Source: Euryarchaeota archaeon SCGC AAA252-I15 (GTDB lineage: Archaea; Altiarchaeota; Altiarchaeia; IMC4; SCGC-AAA252-I15). Taken from it: 25,520 nt of DNA. Shown one piece after another: positions 1-6,199 of this stretch. Made by a program: the position numbers and the translations under genes. The notes beneath the pieces were generated by a model, which ran no database searches, was not told the origin of the DNA, and saw only the letters and a program-made list of their open reading frames with translations. Each line of letters starts with the position of its first letter. Within the stretch, counting starts at the first letter, position 1. The stretch is from contig AQSC01000061.1 in NCBI GenBank assembly GCA_000402775.1, positions 78,857 to 104,376 on the forward strand, in the 5' to 3' direction.

Positions 1-1
1 A

Positions 2-91
2 GTCGACGCGGTAATGGGAGGCACGACTCTCGCTGAATACGCGAAAACGCACCCTGAACTTTCCAAGGCGCTTGAAAAGTGGGGCACCTAG
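2..91 (+). CDS. C-terminal end of an unidentified protein (partial)
   Basis: The window opens inside a reading frame that runs 29 codons to a TAG stop. The visible tail is helical in character, with alternating charged and aliphatic residues, and ends in Glu-Lys-Trp-Gly-Thr. It contains a Gly-Gly-Thr-Thr-Leu stretch that could begin the last helix. I do not recognise the family from so short a piece. The frame uses GC-ending codons like the other genes here, which supports real coding. The start lies outside the window. Confidence 0.5.
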   Translation, partial: VDAVMGGTTLAEYAKTHPELSKALEKWGT

Positions 92-147
92 AATTCCATT
101 TTCAATGCGTTGAAGTGGGAATAATAAATATTTCCGGGAACGCATAC

Positions 148-154
148 TTATATT
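148..154 (+). promoter_or_regulatory. TATA box for the zinc-ribbon gene
   Basis: TTATATT is centred 26 nt before the ATG at 177. That spacing puts the expected transcription start at or next to the ATG, so the mRNA is probably leaderless. No Shine-Dalgarno sequence precedes this ATG. Confidence 0.55.
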
Positions 155-176
155 CTCTACTTCCTATTGTAAGCCG

Positions 177-386
177 ATGACTAGGAATTGCGGGTTCTGT
201 GGGAGGCCTGTTTTCACTGACGGCCAGCCGATTTGCGCGGGCTGTATGAAGAGTAGGGCTCGCGCTGACGTTAAAAAACAGCGTAAATTCGACAGAGAGT
301 TCATTCAAAAAGAAAAGGACAAGGAGACTGAGCAACTGGTTCATGAAGAGGAAGACGAGGACGCAGAGGAAGCGTGGGCTAAGTAA
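177..386 (+). CDS. Small zinc-ribbon protein, 69 aa
   Basis: A 69-residue protein with two CxxC knuckles, Cys5/Cys8 and Cys20/Cys23, spaced as in a compact zinc ribbon that would hold one zinc ion. The rest, from about residue 25, is a highly charged helix: first lysine- and arginine-rich, then strongly acidic from about residue 45 to 64. No enzymatic motif is visible. A TATA box 26 nt upstream supports the ATG start and leaderless translation. It converges with priL, with about 25 nt between them. Small archaeal zinc-ribbon proteins often bind nucleic acid or protein partners, but nothing here decides that, so the function is unassigned. The paired cysteines and promoter make it a believable gene despite its size. 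Confidence 0.7.
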   Translation: MTRNCGFCGRPVFTDGQPICAGCMKSRARADVKKQRKFDREFIQKEKDKETEQLVHEEEDEDAEEAWAK

Positions 387-410
387 ACCCATCATCCTCT
401 AAAGTATCCC

Positions 411-1373
411 CTATTTTTCTCTGAGCTTTCCCCGAAACTGCAGTGGATGTCTTATCCCACATTCTCCCTTGCATAAACCGTATGATTTTATCTTCACGCA
501 CGTGGGACAACTGTACCTCGTCCTACCCCGCTCTCCCGAAAGAAATCTCAACTGATACCGGGTCTTGTTTTCATCGAATGCAGGGGAATCAGAAAAAACT
601 CCAACAACCATGTCTTCTGAAAGACCTTTCCCGACTAAATACGTTGCGAGGATAAACAACATGTTGTGGTTGACCTCACCCATCTTGAGCATCGAGATGA
701 TGTAGTTGATGCATGGTGGGCTGGTTTTTTCACTTGCATCTCCGCTGGAAAATTTTTGTGCTGCGAGTGCAAGGGAGTTTTTGATGTCTTTTGCAATTGA
801 TTCAACTTGCTTTGGAGCCCTTCCAACGTCCACGGGAGAAAGTATGTGGAGTGTAATCCGCTCTCTTAGTAAATCTCTTTTTTCCGACTCATCGATTTCG
901 ACTAAACCGTCCTTGACCTTTCTGTTGACTAAGTTGTATTGTCCTGAAATCCTGGCTAAATTTTCAGTCAACTTCAAGTATTCACCCAATCCTACCGTGT
1001 TTTCCTTAAAGTTTAGGAAAAACTCAACCATCAATTTCTCGACATCACCTTTACTGTCCCTGTAAAATTCAAATGCCTTTTCACCCTCAGCCGAAGCGTA
1101 TCTAGTCTTAAAGCTTCTCCCCGTGATATTTGCGATAAGCCGTGCGATTGGATAGCTTAATATCGTTACTTCTTGAGATACCTTGTCTTCAATTTCAGAA
1201 TTGATTATTCCGTGCTGAGCGTCTAAAAACCGGCTCTTACCCTGCCTTAAACATTCACCATAAACGGGGTGGTCTAGAATTTCATCTAAAGTCAAACCTA
1301 AGCCCTCCACGAATTTTTTCGCCTCGTAAGTGAAGGGATACTTGGCGCTGTAAGTTAGGTCGTATTCCACCAT
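411..1373 (-). CDS. priL: DNA primase large subunit PriL
   Basis: Non-catalytic large subunit of the archaeal/eukaryotic heterodimeric primase; it partners PriS and carries an iron-sulfur domain needed for primer initiation. The 320-residue length is usual for archaeal PriL. The C-terminal domain has the diagnostic cysteines: Cys221 in a Pro-Pro-Cys-Ile context, Cys289 and Cys292 in a CPTC knuckle, then Cys301 and Cys305 in a GLCKGECGIRHPL block. Four of these would bind the [4Fe-4S] cluster. The N-terminal half is the helical domain that contacts PriS. PriS is not in this window. The ATG at 1373 is divergent from the small membrane gene at 1410, and AT-rich sequence about 26 nt upstream on the minus strand could be its TATA element. 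The family assignment is secure. Confidence 0.95.
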   Translation of the reverse strand: MVEYDLTYSAKYPFTYEAKKFVEGLGLTLDEILDHPVYGECLRQGKSRFLDAQHGIINSEIEDKVSQEVTILSYPIARLIANITGRSFKTRYASAEGEKAFEFYRDSKGDVEKLMVEFFLNFKENTVGLGEYLKLTENLARISGQYNLVNRKVKDGLVEIDESEKRDLLRERITLHILSPVDVGRAPKQVESIAKDIKNSLALAAQKFSSGDASEKTSPPCINYIISMLKMGEVNHNMLFILATYLVGKGLSEDMVVGVFSDSPAFDENKTRYQLRFLSGERGRTRYSCPTCVKIKSYGLCKGECGIRHPLQFRGKLREK

Positions 1374-1376
1374 ATT

Positions 1377-1388
1377 CTATTTTTATTA
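1377..1388 (+). promoter_or_regulatory. TATA-like element for the 52-aa membrane peptide
   Basis: CTATTTTTATTA is centred about 26-27 nt before the ATG at 1410, the leaderless spacing seen for other first genes in the window. Confidence 0.4.
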
Positions 1389-1409
1389 CGCCTCATAATC
1401 TATTAACGT

Positions 1410-1568
1410 ATGAAAAACAACGGTAGAGTATATAAAATAACTTCAGCAGTATTAATCATTGCAGCAATCACCTTGATAGTCCTGATAATTATTGTGTGGT
1501 ATCTGTACGGATTCGATTATGTGGTCGCACCAAAAACAGTCACAATGATCTCCCAGACCACGGTTTGA
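1410..1568 (+). CDS. Small single-span membrane protein, 52 aa
   Basis: The space between priL and padR holds a 52-codon ATG-to-TGA frame. The peptide starts with a short basic segment (Lys2, Arg6, Lys9), then about 23 strongly hydrophobic residues rich in Ile, Leu and Val (about 12-34), then an 18-residue polar tail. This is the layout of a one-helix membrane protein, with the tail predicted outside by the positive-inside rule. The TATA-like element 26 nt upstream fits the ATG. It stops 6 nt short of the convergent padR stop. The function is unknown. The membrane-helix composition and promoter argue against a chance ORF, but conservation could not be tested. Confidence 0.55.
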   Translation: MKNNGRVYKITSAVLIIAAITLIVLIIIVWYLYGFDYVVAPKTVTMISQTTV

Positions 1569-1574
1569 ATTAAA

Positions 1575-1886
1575 TCAACCAAGCTTTCTGGCTAACTCAC
1601 GAAGGTATTTCACCCCCTCATCCAATACTTCCCCCCCATTATCGGTTATTGTATAATATTTCCGCTGCCGGCGTTTATGCATGCTCCATTTACTTGAAAC
1701 AAGCTTTTTCCTTTCAAGAGAATAAAGTATGAGGTATGCAGTCACATTTCCTATTTGAAAGTCGAAGTTTTCCTTTATTTCCCTGCCAATCTCATAGGCG
1801 TACATGGGTTTTCTCTTGAGAAGAGTTAGAATGTAAATCCATAGATTGTCTCTCGTAGTTGTTTTTATAAGTCTATCGATCGGCAT
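1575..1886 (-). CDS. PadR-family winged-helix transcriptional regulator
   Basis: A 103-residue protein made almost entirely of a PadR winged helix-turn-helix. Helix 1 includes Leu-Trp-Ile-Tyr-Ile-Leu, the usual Tyr-Glu-Ile turn sits at about residues 30-33, the recognition helix follows around 47-60, and the wing carries Arg-Lys-Tyr-Tyr-Thr-Ile-Thr (about 75-81), typical of the family. It lacks the long C-terminal dimerisation domain of class II PadR proteins, so it resembles the short class I form. PadR proteins are mostly repressors that bind palindromes in their own promoters. It is divergent from ino1, shares one TATA element with it, and a perfect inverted repeat lies directly before its start, so autoregulation and control of ino1 are reasonable inferences. 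Confidence 0.85.
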   Translation of the reverse strand: MPIDRLIKTTTRDNLWIYILTLLKRKPMYAYEIGREIKENFDFQIGNVTAYLILYSLERKKLVSSKWSMHKRRQRKYYTITDNGGEVLDEGVKYLRELARKLG

Positions 1887-1890
1887 TTTT

Positions 1891-1908
1891 ATTTTATAGT
1901 CATAAAAT
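1891..1908. promoter_or_regulatory. Candidate PadR operator (18-bp palindrome)
   Basis: ATTTTAT, four bases, then ATAAAAT form a perfect 7-bp inverted repeat. It lies between the padR ATG and the shared TATA box, overlapping the expected padR transcription start. A protein bound here would block padR directly and could interfere with ino1. The region is very AT-rich, so chance symmetry is possible. Confidence 0.45.
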
Positions 1909-1909
1909 A

Positions 1910-1917
1910 TTTATATA
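1910..1917. promoter_or_regulatory. Bidirectional TATA box for padR and ino1
   Basis: TTTATATA on the plus strand reads TATATAAA on the minus strand. Its centre is about 28 nt from the ino1 ATG and about 27 nt from the padR ATG, so a single element can serve both genes and both mRNAs would be nearly leaderless. Confidence 0.65.
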
Positions 1918-1941
1918 CATTAAATATATTATCTAATTAAT

Positions 1942-3027
1942 ATGAAAAATATTAAAGTCGCGATTGTAGGGGTGGGCAATTGTGCATCATCTCTCGTTCA
2001 AGGAATTGAATACTACAAGGATGTCTCAGGTGATGATCCATTAATCCCCGGTCTTATGCACAACGTAATCGGCGGATACAAGATTTCAAACATTAAATTT
2101 GTGGCAGCATTCGACGTTGATTCTAAAAAAGTGGGAAAAGACTTATCTAATGCGATTTTCAGCGAACCAAACTGCACCACAAAATTTTCTGACGTTAAAA
2201 AATGGGATGTAACAGTCCAAAAGGCACCGGTATTAGATGGTGTCGGAGACACAACAAGGGACAAGTTCACAGTCGACGAAAAGCAGAAACCAGTTGGCAT
2301 TGCAGACGAGCTTAAGTCAAGCGGCGCCAAGGTTTTAATAAACTATCTTCCTGTGGGGAGTGAGGAGGCGACTAAATTCCATGCAAAAGAGTGTTTGAAG
2401 GTGGGTGTTGCTTTTATCAATGCGATTCCGGTTTTTATTGCATCGAATCCTGAGTGGAGTAGGAAATTTGCGGAGAAAAAAATCCCAATTATTGGTGATG
2501 ATATTAAAAGCCAGGTTGGGGCGACAATAGTACACCGGACTCTCACACGATTGTTTGTTGATAGGGGTGTTAAACTCGATCATACTTACCAGCTTAATGT
2601 TGGCGGAAACACAGACTTTTTGAACATGCTTGAGAGGACCCGTCTTAAAAGCAAGAAGATTAGTAAAACCCAGAGCGTTCAATCCCAGCTTCCCACCCAG
2701 CTTCCTGCCGAAGACATTCACATCGGGCCTTCTGATTATGTTCCGTGGCTTGATGATAAGAAACTCTGTTTCATTCGGATGGAGGGTAGAAAGTTCGGTG
2801 ACGTCCCCTTAAACATTGAACTGCGACTTGATGTGGAGGATAGTCCAAACAGTGCGGGAGTCATGGTCGATGCTATACGCTGTGCTAAACTTGCCTTAGA
2901 CCGTGGTGTCGGCGGTGCCTTAACAAGCCCTTCAAGCTACTTTATGAAGTCTCCTCCAATACAATATGCTGACTCGGTGTGCAGGGAGATGGTCGAAGAG
3001 TTCATTAAGGGAGAGCGGGAAAGGTGA
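1942..3027 (+). CDS. ino1: myo-Inositol-1-phosphate synthase
   Basis: Converts glucose 6-phosphate to 1L-myo-inositol 1-phosphate with bound NAD, the first step to inositol ether lipids. The protein has 361 residues. It opens with the Rossmann motif Val-Gly-Val-Gly-Asn-Cys-Ala-Ser-Ser (residues 9-17), followed by the family block Gly-Ile-Glu-Tyr-Tyr and by Phe-Val-Ala-Ala-Phe-Asp-Val-Asp, with the aspartate that grips the NAD ribose. Length and motifs match the short mycobacterial/archaeal type rather than the longer yeast enzyme. The ATG is about 28 nt from a TATA box shared with the divergent PadR gene. The next large gene downstream is the transferase that would use the product. The last codons lie in a 23-bp sequence repeated 110 bp further on. 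Confidence 0.95.
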   Translation: MKNIKVAIVGVGNCASSLVQGIEYYKDVSGDDPLIPGLMHNVIGGYKISNIKFVAAFDVDSKKVGKDLSNAIFSEPNCTTKFSDVKKWDVTVQKAPVLDGVGDTTRDKFTVDEKQKPVGIADELKSSGAKVLINYLPVGSEEATKFHAKECLKVGVAFINAIPVFIASNPEWSRKFAEKKIPIIGDDIKSQVGATIVHRTLTRLFVDRGVKLDHTYQLNVGGNTDFLNMLERTRLKSKKISKTQSVQSQLPTQLPAEDIHIGPSDYVPWLDDKKLCFIRMEGRKFGDVPLNIELRLDVEDSPNSAGVMVDAIRCAKLALDRGVGGALTSPSSYFMKSPPIQYADSVCREMVEEFIKGERER

Positions 3028-3041
3028 TTATACTAAATTGG

Positions 3042-3137
3042 ATGAGTGAAATGCTAGTTCAAGGTCATCGAGCCGAAGGTGAAGATGGCCTATTTGATCA
3101 ACCTTTGTTAAAGGTTGAGGGAGAGTGGGAAAGGTGA
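3042..3137 (+). CDS. Possible 31-aa ORF between ino1 and the transferase
   Basis: An ATG-to-TGA frame of 31 codons fills the segment between the two lipid genes. Its stop overlaps the likely GTG start of the transferase as GTGA, so it could couple translation from ino1 to the next gene. Its last residues (Gly-Glu-Trp-Glu-Arg) mirror the ino1 C-terminus (Gly-Glu-Arg-Glu-Arg) because both lie in the direct repeat. The peptide is acidic and hydrophilic, with no recognisable motif. It may be only a by-product of the insertion. Confidence 0.25.
   Translation: MSEMLVQGHRAEGEDGLFDQPLLKVEGEWER
3099..3117 (+). other. Perfect RNA hairpin ahead of the transferase start
   Basis: CAACCTTT, loop GTT, AAAGGTTG: eight perfect pairs with a 3-nt loop. 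The 3' arm runs into the purine-rich ribosome-binding region of the next gene, so the folded RNA could reduce its translation, or the stem could mark a processing or termination point in the operon mRNA. No long U tract follows, so it is not a typical terminator. Confidence 0.4.
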
Positions 3138-3742
3138 TTAAATCCTACTTTGACTCTGAGGGTTTGAGTATCCGGTTGGGCATGGTTTTCGCAAAAATTG
3201 GTTTGTCCCCTAACGCCTGGACGATTTTAGCTCTTGTCCCTGCGGCATTGGGTTTAATTTATCTTTTTAATGGTAACTTACTTTACGGATTAATTCTTTT
3301 CATTTTCTCTGGATTAATCGACGCCATTGACGGGGCAGTGGCAAGGGTGACTAAAAGTGTTTCTAATCTCGGGGCTTTTCTTGACGGGGTTATAGACCGT
3401 TATGTTGAGGCAGCGCTTTATCTGGGTCTTATGGCCTATCTTTGGGGTGAAACCCTGATTCTGCCTTCTCAAGTATGGGTGCTCCTTCTAGTCTACGGGG
3501 CCTTGATGCCCACATTCATCAGAGCGTACTCAGACCATAAAGGCGTTGTTTCGGATCCTGAGAAACTTCGAAAAATGGGGGGCCTTCTTGAAAGATTCGA
3601 AAGACTATTGTTGATTTACCTGGGAATGTTTCTCGCCCTTCTTTTCAATGAAGTATACCTAATGTACCTTATAGTATTGGTTACAATACTTGCAAATCTT
3701 ACCGCAGCTCAAAGAATTTACTATGTAATCAAGGAAGCCTAA
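3134..3742 (+). CDS. CDP-alcohol phosphatidyltransferase, probably archaetidylinositol-phosphate synthase
   Basis: An integral membrane enzyme that would transfer a CDP-archaeol group to inositol 1-phosphate to give archaetidylinositol phosphate. The full family motif D-x2-D-G-x2-A-R-x8-G-x3-D-x3-D is present: Asp63, Asp66, Gly67, Ala70, Arg71, Gly80, Asp84 and Asp88, counting from the GTG at 3134. About six hydrophobic segments surround it, and the length of 202 residues is normal. Substrate choice is inferred from the adjacent inositol-phosphate synthase; the motif alone would also fit a glycerol- or serine-phosphate transferase. The start is uncertain: GTG at 3134 overlaps the stop of a tiny ORF, and an in-frame GTG at 3125 would add three residues. 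A U-rich stretch follows the stop. Confidence 0.88.
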   Translation: MIKSYFDSEGLSIRLGMVFAKIGLSPNAWTILALVPAALGLIYLFNGNLLYGLILFIFSGLIDAIDGAVARVTKSVSNLGAFLDGVIDRYVEAALYLGLMAYLWGETLILPSQVWVLLLVYGALMPTFIRAYSDHKGVVSDPEKLRKMGGLLERFERLLLIYLGMFLALLFNEVYLMYLIVLVTILANLTAAQRIYYVIKEA

Positions 3743-3763
3743 AAAAAACAAAGCTTTTTTTAA
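3743..3763 (+). terminator. T-tract after the lipid operon, overlapping the next promoter
   Basis: An A tract, the palindrome AAAGCTTT and seven consecutive T residues (3755-3761) follow the transferase stop, as in archaeal U-tract termination. The T run continues into TAA, and its centre is about 26 nt before the ATG at 3786, so the same bases may serve as the TATA-like element of the next gene. Confidence 0.45.
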
Positions 3764-3785
3764 TGGGTATTCAATTCTTATTCCA

Positions 3786-4109
3786 ATGGATTATGCGGAA
3801 ATCAAACCCAAGTTCCTGAAAGAAAAGCTCGTCGAGAAGCACACAAACTTTCTTAGTGACTACAAGAAAAAGCTGAAAGACATAAAGCGTCTTGGTGTTT
3901 TAGAGGAGAAAATCGATCAACTAGCCCACTGGATTGACAATATTGAGGGTGATAAAACACCCGACCTGATCTCAGAGAAGTATTCCGCCGAAGATGAGCT
4001 TTCGAAAATAGGGGATTTTCTGGGGTCTCTCTCTCACAAAAATACCGCCGAGATTACGCAAAAGATTTCAGAGCATGAGATAGCGCTTGAGTATTGGGAG
4101 AAGAAATGA
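3786..4109 (+). CDS. Small helical/coiled-coil protein of unknown function, 107 aa
   Basis: A 107-residue charged, predicted all-helical protein with no cysteine and no recognisable catalytic motif. Heptad-like spacing of Leu and Ile runs through about residues 10-55 and again from about 85 to the end, with a loop around Asp-Lys-Thr-Pro-Asp (about 56-60). The gene begins an operon behind a T-rich promoter-like element and overlaps the following coiled-coil gene by an ATGA junction, so the two products are probably made in similar amounts and may bind each other. I cannot place it in a named family. Its codon use resembles that of its neighbours. Confidence 0.7.
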   Translation: MDYAEIKPKFLKEKLVEKHTNFLSDYKKKLKDIKRLGVLEEKIDQLAHWIDNIEGDKTPDLISEKYSAEDELSKIGDFLGSLSHKNTAEITQKISEHEIALEYWEKK

Positions 4110-5002
4110 ATGAGAGGGAACTTAAGAAGAAGGCTAATTCTTTGAGGCATGAGATTGATTCTCGCAGGAAAAAATTGTCTGATATTTTCGGAAAACTTCG
4201 GGTTCACCAATCAGATTCCCGTGAATTGAAGAAGAAACGGGATTCACTAAACGATGAGATAAAAGAGCTTTCTCAAAAAATCAAGGTTTACAAGGGTAAG
4301 AGGGATAAGCTCAACAAGGCTGTTGGAAAGCTTGCGTCATCTAGGAGGAAGTTTATGGGTGATCTCAAGCATTTGGGGGGGAAGCAATCTGACTCTAGGA
4401 AAATCAGGACTCAACTAGAAAATAATGTTAAAAATACCGAGCAGTTGATTGAAGGTGTATTGAAAGATAAATTCAGTGTGTTTGTTTCGGAGGAGATTTC
4501 TTTAAGGGATGAGAAACGGCTTTTTGACTTGATCCTTGATCTTTCGGCTAAATTAATTGCTGCGAGAGACGCATCTAAAATCCAGGAGAAGATTATGGAG
4601 GATTTTAAAGACTCCGAGGAGCTTTCAAGCAGGCTTGGTTCAATGGGTGATGAGTTTTCCGTGTTATCGGAGATTTCGGATGAGTATCATAAGAAGGTGA
4701 TCGAAACTTATGAGGAAATCCGCAAGAAAAAAACGTTGTCTAGCGAATCCCACAGTAAGCTGAAGGAGAAGTATGGTGAAATGGACCCACTGCGAAAGCA
4801 GATTGCAGGTATAAAAGAGGAGATTGTAAAGCTTCAGGAGGAGATAACCCCCATAAACGAGGAACTCGAAGACATTCGAAGGAAGAGGGAGGAGAAAAAG
4901 AAACTAGAGCTTGCTAAAGAAGCCACGGAAAAACTCAAAACTTTAAAGAGAGTAAGCCTTGCTGATCTGAAACTAATTCTAGACCACGGGAAAATCGATT
5001 AG
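4106..5002 (+). CDS. Archaeal coiled-coil protein (COG1340-like), 298 aa
   Basis: Nearly the whole protein is coiled coil, rich in Lys, Glu, Leu, Ile and Arg with few prolines and no cysteine. Two long helical arms (about residues 1-110 and 195-285) flank a less regular middle. The C-terminus closes with a short segment like Ser-Leu-Ala-Asp-Leu-Lys-Leu-Ile-Leu, a feature I associate with the uncharacterised archaeal family COG1340. The ATG at 4106 overlaps the upstream stop as ATGA; a TTG at 4094 is in frame but less likely. The architecture suggests a structural or tethering role, but no activity is known to me. The stop overlaps the stop of the convergent clamp-loader gene by two bases. Confidence 0.8.
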   Translation: MNERELKKKANSLRHEIDSRRKKLSDIFGKLRVHQSDSRELKKKRDSLNDEIKELSQKIKVYKGKRDKLNKAVGKLASSRRKFMGDLKHLGGKQSDSRKIRTQLENNVKNTEQLIEGVLKDKFSVFVSEEISLRDEKRLFDLILDLSAKLIAARDASKIQEKIMEDFKDSEELSSRLGSMGDEFSVLSEISDEYHKKVIETYEEIRKKKTLSSESHSKLKEKYGEMDPLRKQIAGIKEEIVKLQEEITPINEELEDIRRKREEKKKLELAKEATEKLKTLKRVSLADLKLILDHGKID

Positions 5003-6141
5003 CTTGTCAGAAATGCCATTTCTTCATCACTTAGATTATAAAAACTTTTTAATTCTTCTACCCCAACCATTTTCTGTGCCAATAGGATTTTGTACAAGCT
5101 CACATATTGTTGCGCAAATATTTTCGACGAAACATGAAGGTACGGTGATGCTTTAGCCCCTATGGTCTTTTTCATTTCACGGTTTTTCCTGCTCCTGCCT
5201 AAAGCTCCATAGTATGCTGGAAACATGTATCTTGCGTAACTTATTTTTTCAGGTCGGCTGCAAGCCACTCCCCCACTCATAAGCGGGCTTGCATACCGGA
5301 GATATCCCCAATACTGTCTCCTTCTTATCCTTCCCAGGAAAATATCAGATCTTGAGAGGTAATTCAATGCGTCCACCAAATTCCTACCTGACCCGTAAAG
5401 TTTCGGTAGGTTTTCGTCAATCCAAACCAAAATACTTTCTGGCTGCTCACTCAAATTAAAGCTCTCTGAGGAAAGCTCTGAAACCGGTTTTCCACCATAG
5501 ACTTTACTCAAGAATTCATAGACATCCTTTTTCTTGTCTCTAGCATAAAGCAGTTCAAGGTCTTTTTCCTGGACGTTATTTCTCCCTGCACACAGAGTCT
5601 GAAGGTCGTTTACAGAGGATCTGATATCCCCCGAAGCATTCTCTGCAATCTCCCCTAAAATTTTTGGCGGAACAAAAACTTCCTCGCGATCGCAAATCAG
5701 CTTTAAATAATTCACTACAGTCGCATTCTGATTCTTTCTCAAGACAATTTTTTCACAAACTTTTTTAATTGTTGAAAGCTTTTTAGAGGAAGGATCGGAT
5801 GTGGTCGCAACAGTCGGATTCCTAGACGCGCTAATAAGATCCACCAATGACTTAATATCCTTTTTCAAGTCGATATCGTCTACCACGATAAGCCTTTTAT
5901 CACCGAAAAGACTCGTCGTCTGGGCCATAGCCATCGCAGACTCAATGTTGTCTTCCGAAACAAAAATAATATCCCAACCCTTCTCCTTCGCTAAAAGCTT
6001 CACTAAAAGAGTCTTCCCACAGCCTATTGGGCCCGTTATAAGGACTGGTTTATCCCAACTGGAAGATACGAGATTGGAGACAACACTCTTGTTCCCAACA
6101 AATTCAGAAAGGGTTTCCGGTTCATGAGTTAAAGTCCACAT
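4999..6141 (-). CDS. rfcL: Replication factor C large subunit (clamp loader)
   Basis: An AAA+ subunit of the archaeal clamp loader, which with RfcS opens the PCNA ring at primer ends. Walker A is Gly-Pro-Ile-Gly-Cys-Gly-Lys-Thr (residues 37-44) and Walker B is Leu-Ile-Val-Val-Asp-Asp-Ile-Asp (about 84-91); sensor 2 lies in Ser-Gly-Asp-Ile-Arg-Ser-Ser-Val-Asn-Asp-Leu. A helical collar domain follows to residue 380. It is diverged: the usual N-terminal Glu-Lys-Tyr-Arg-Pro is replaced by Thr-His-Glu-Pro-Glu, Walker B lacks the common Asp-Glu pair, and no PCNA-binding box is visible at the C-terminus, making it shorter than many homologues. I start at the ATG at 6141, which aligns with the family start; an upstream TTG at 6153 is less likely. 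Confidence 0.88.
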   Translation of the reverse strand: MWTLTHEPETLSEFVGNKSVVSNLVSSSWDKPVLITGPIGCGKTLLVKLLAKEKGWDIIFVSEDNIESAMAMAQTTSLFGDKRLIVVDDIDLKKDIKSLVDLISASRNPTVATTSDPSSKKLSTIKKVCEKIVLRKNQNATVVNYLKLICDREEVFVPPKILGEIAENASGDIRSSVNDLQTLCAGRNNVQEKDLELLYARDKKKDVYEFLSKVYGGKPVSELSSESFNLSEQPESILVWIDENLPKLYGSGRNLVDALNYLSRSDIFLGRIRRRQYWGYLRYASPLMSGGVACSRPEKISYARYMFPAYYGALGRSRKNREMKKTIGAKASPYLHVSSKIFAQQYVSLYKILLAQKMVGVEELKSFYNLSDEEMAFLTS

Positions 6142-6199
6142 TTTTATTAGCAATCATATTACTATCCACAATAACCAATAAATAAAAGGGGTGGTGTAT

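Larger units (their letters stand above)
3008..3140 (+). repeat. Pair of 23-bp direct repeats bounding an 87-bp segment
   Basis: Positions 3008-3030 (the end of ino1) and 3118-3140 (the start region of the phosphatidyltransferase) are identical except for one C/T difference. Each copy contains GGGAAAGGTGATTA. In the first copy the TGA is the ino1 stop; in the second, the same GTGA supplies the likely GTG start of the next gene. This suggests that the two genes once overlapped directly and that a roughly 110-bp segment was later inserted or duplicated. Confidence 0.7.

Noticed and set aside
3028..3124. Box C/D guide RNA in the ino1-transferase gap
   Set aside because: A GATGAGTGA stretch recalls box C, but there is no matching D box (CTGA) at the right distance.
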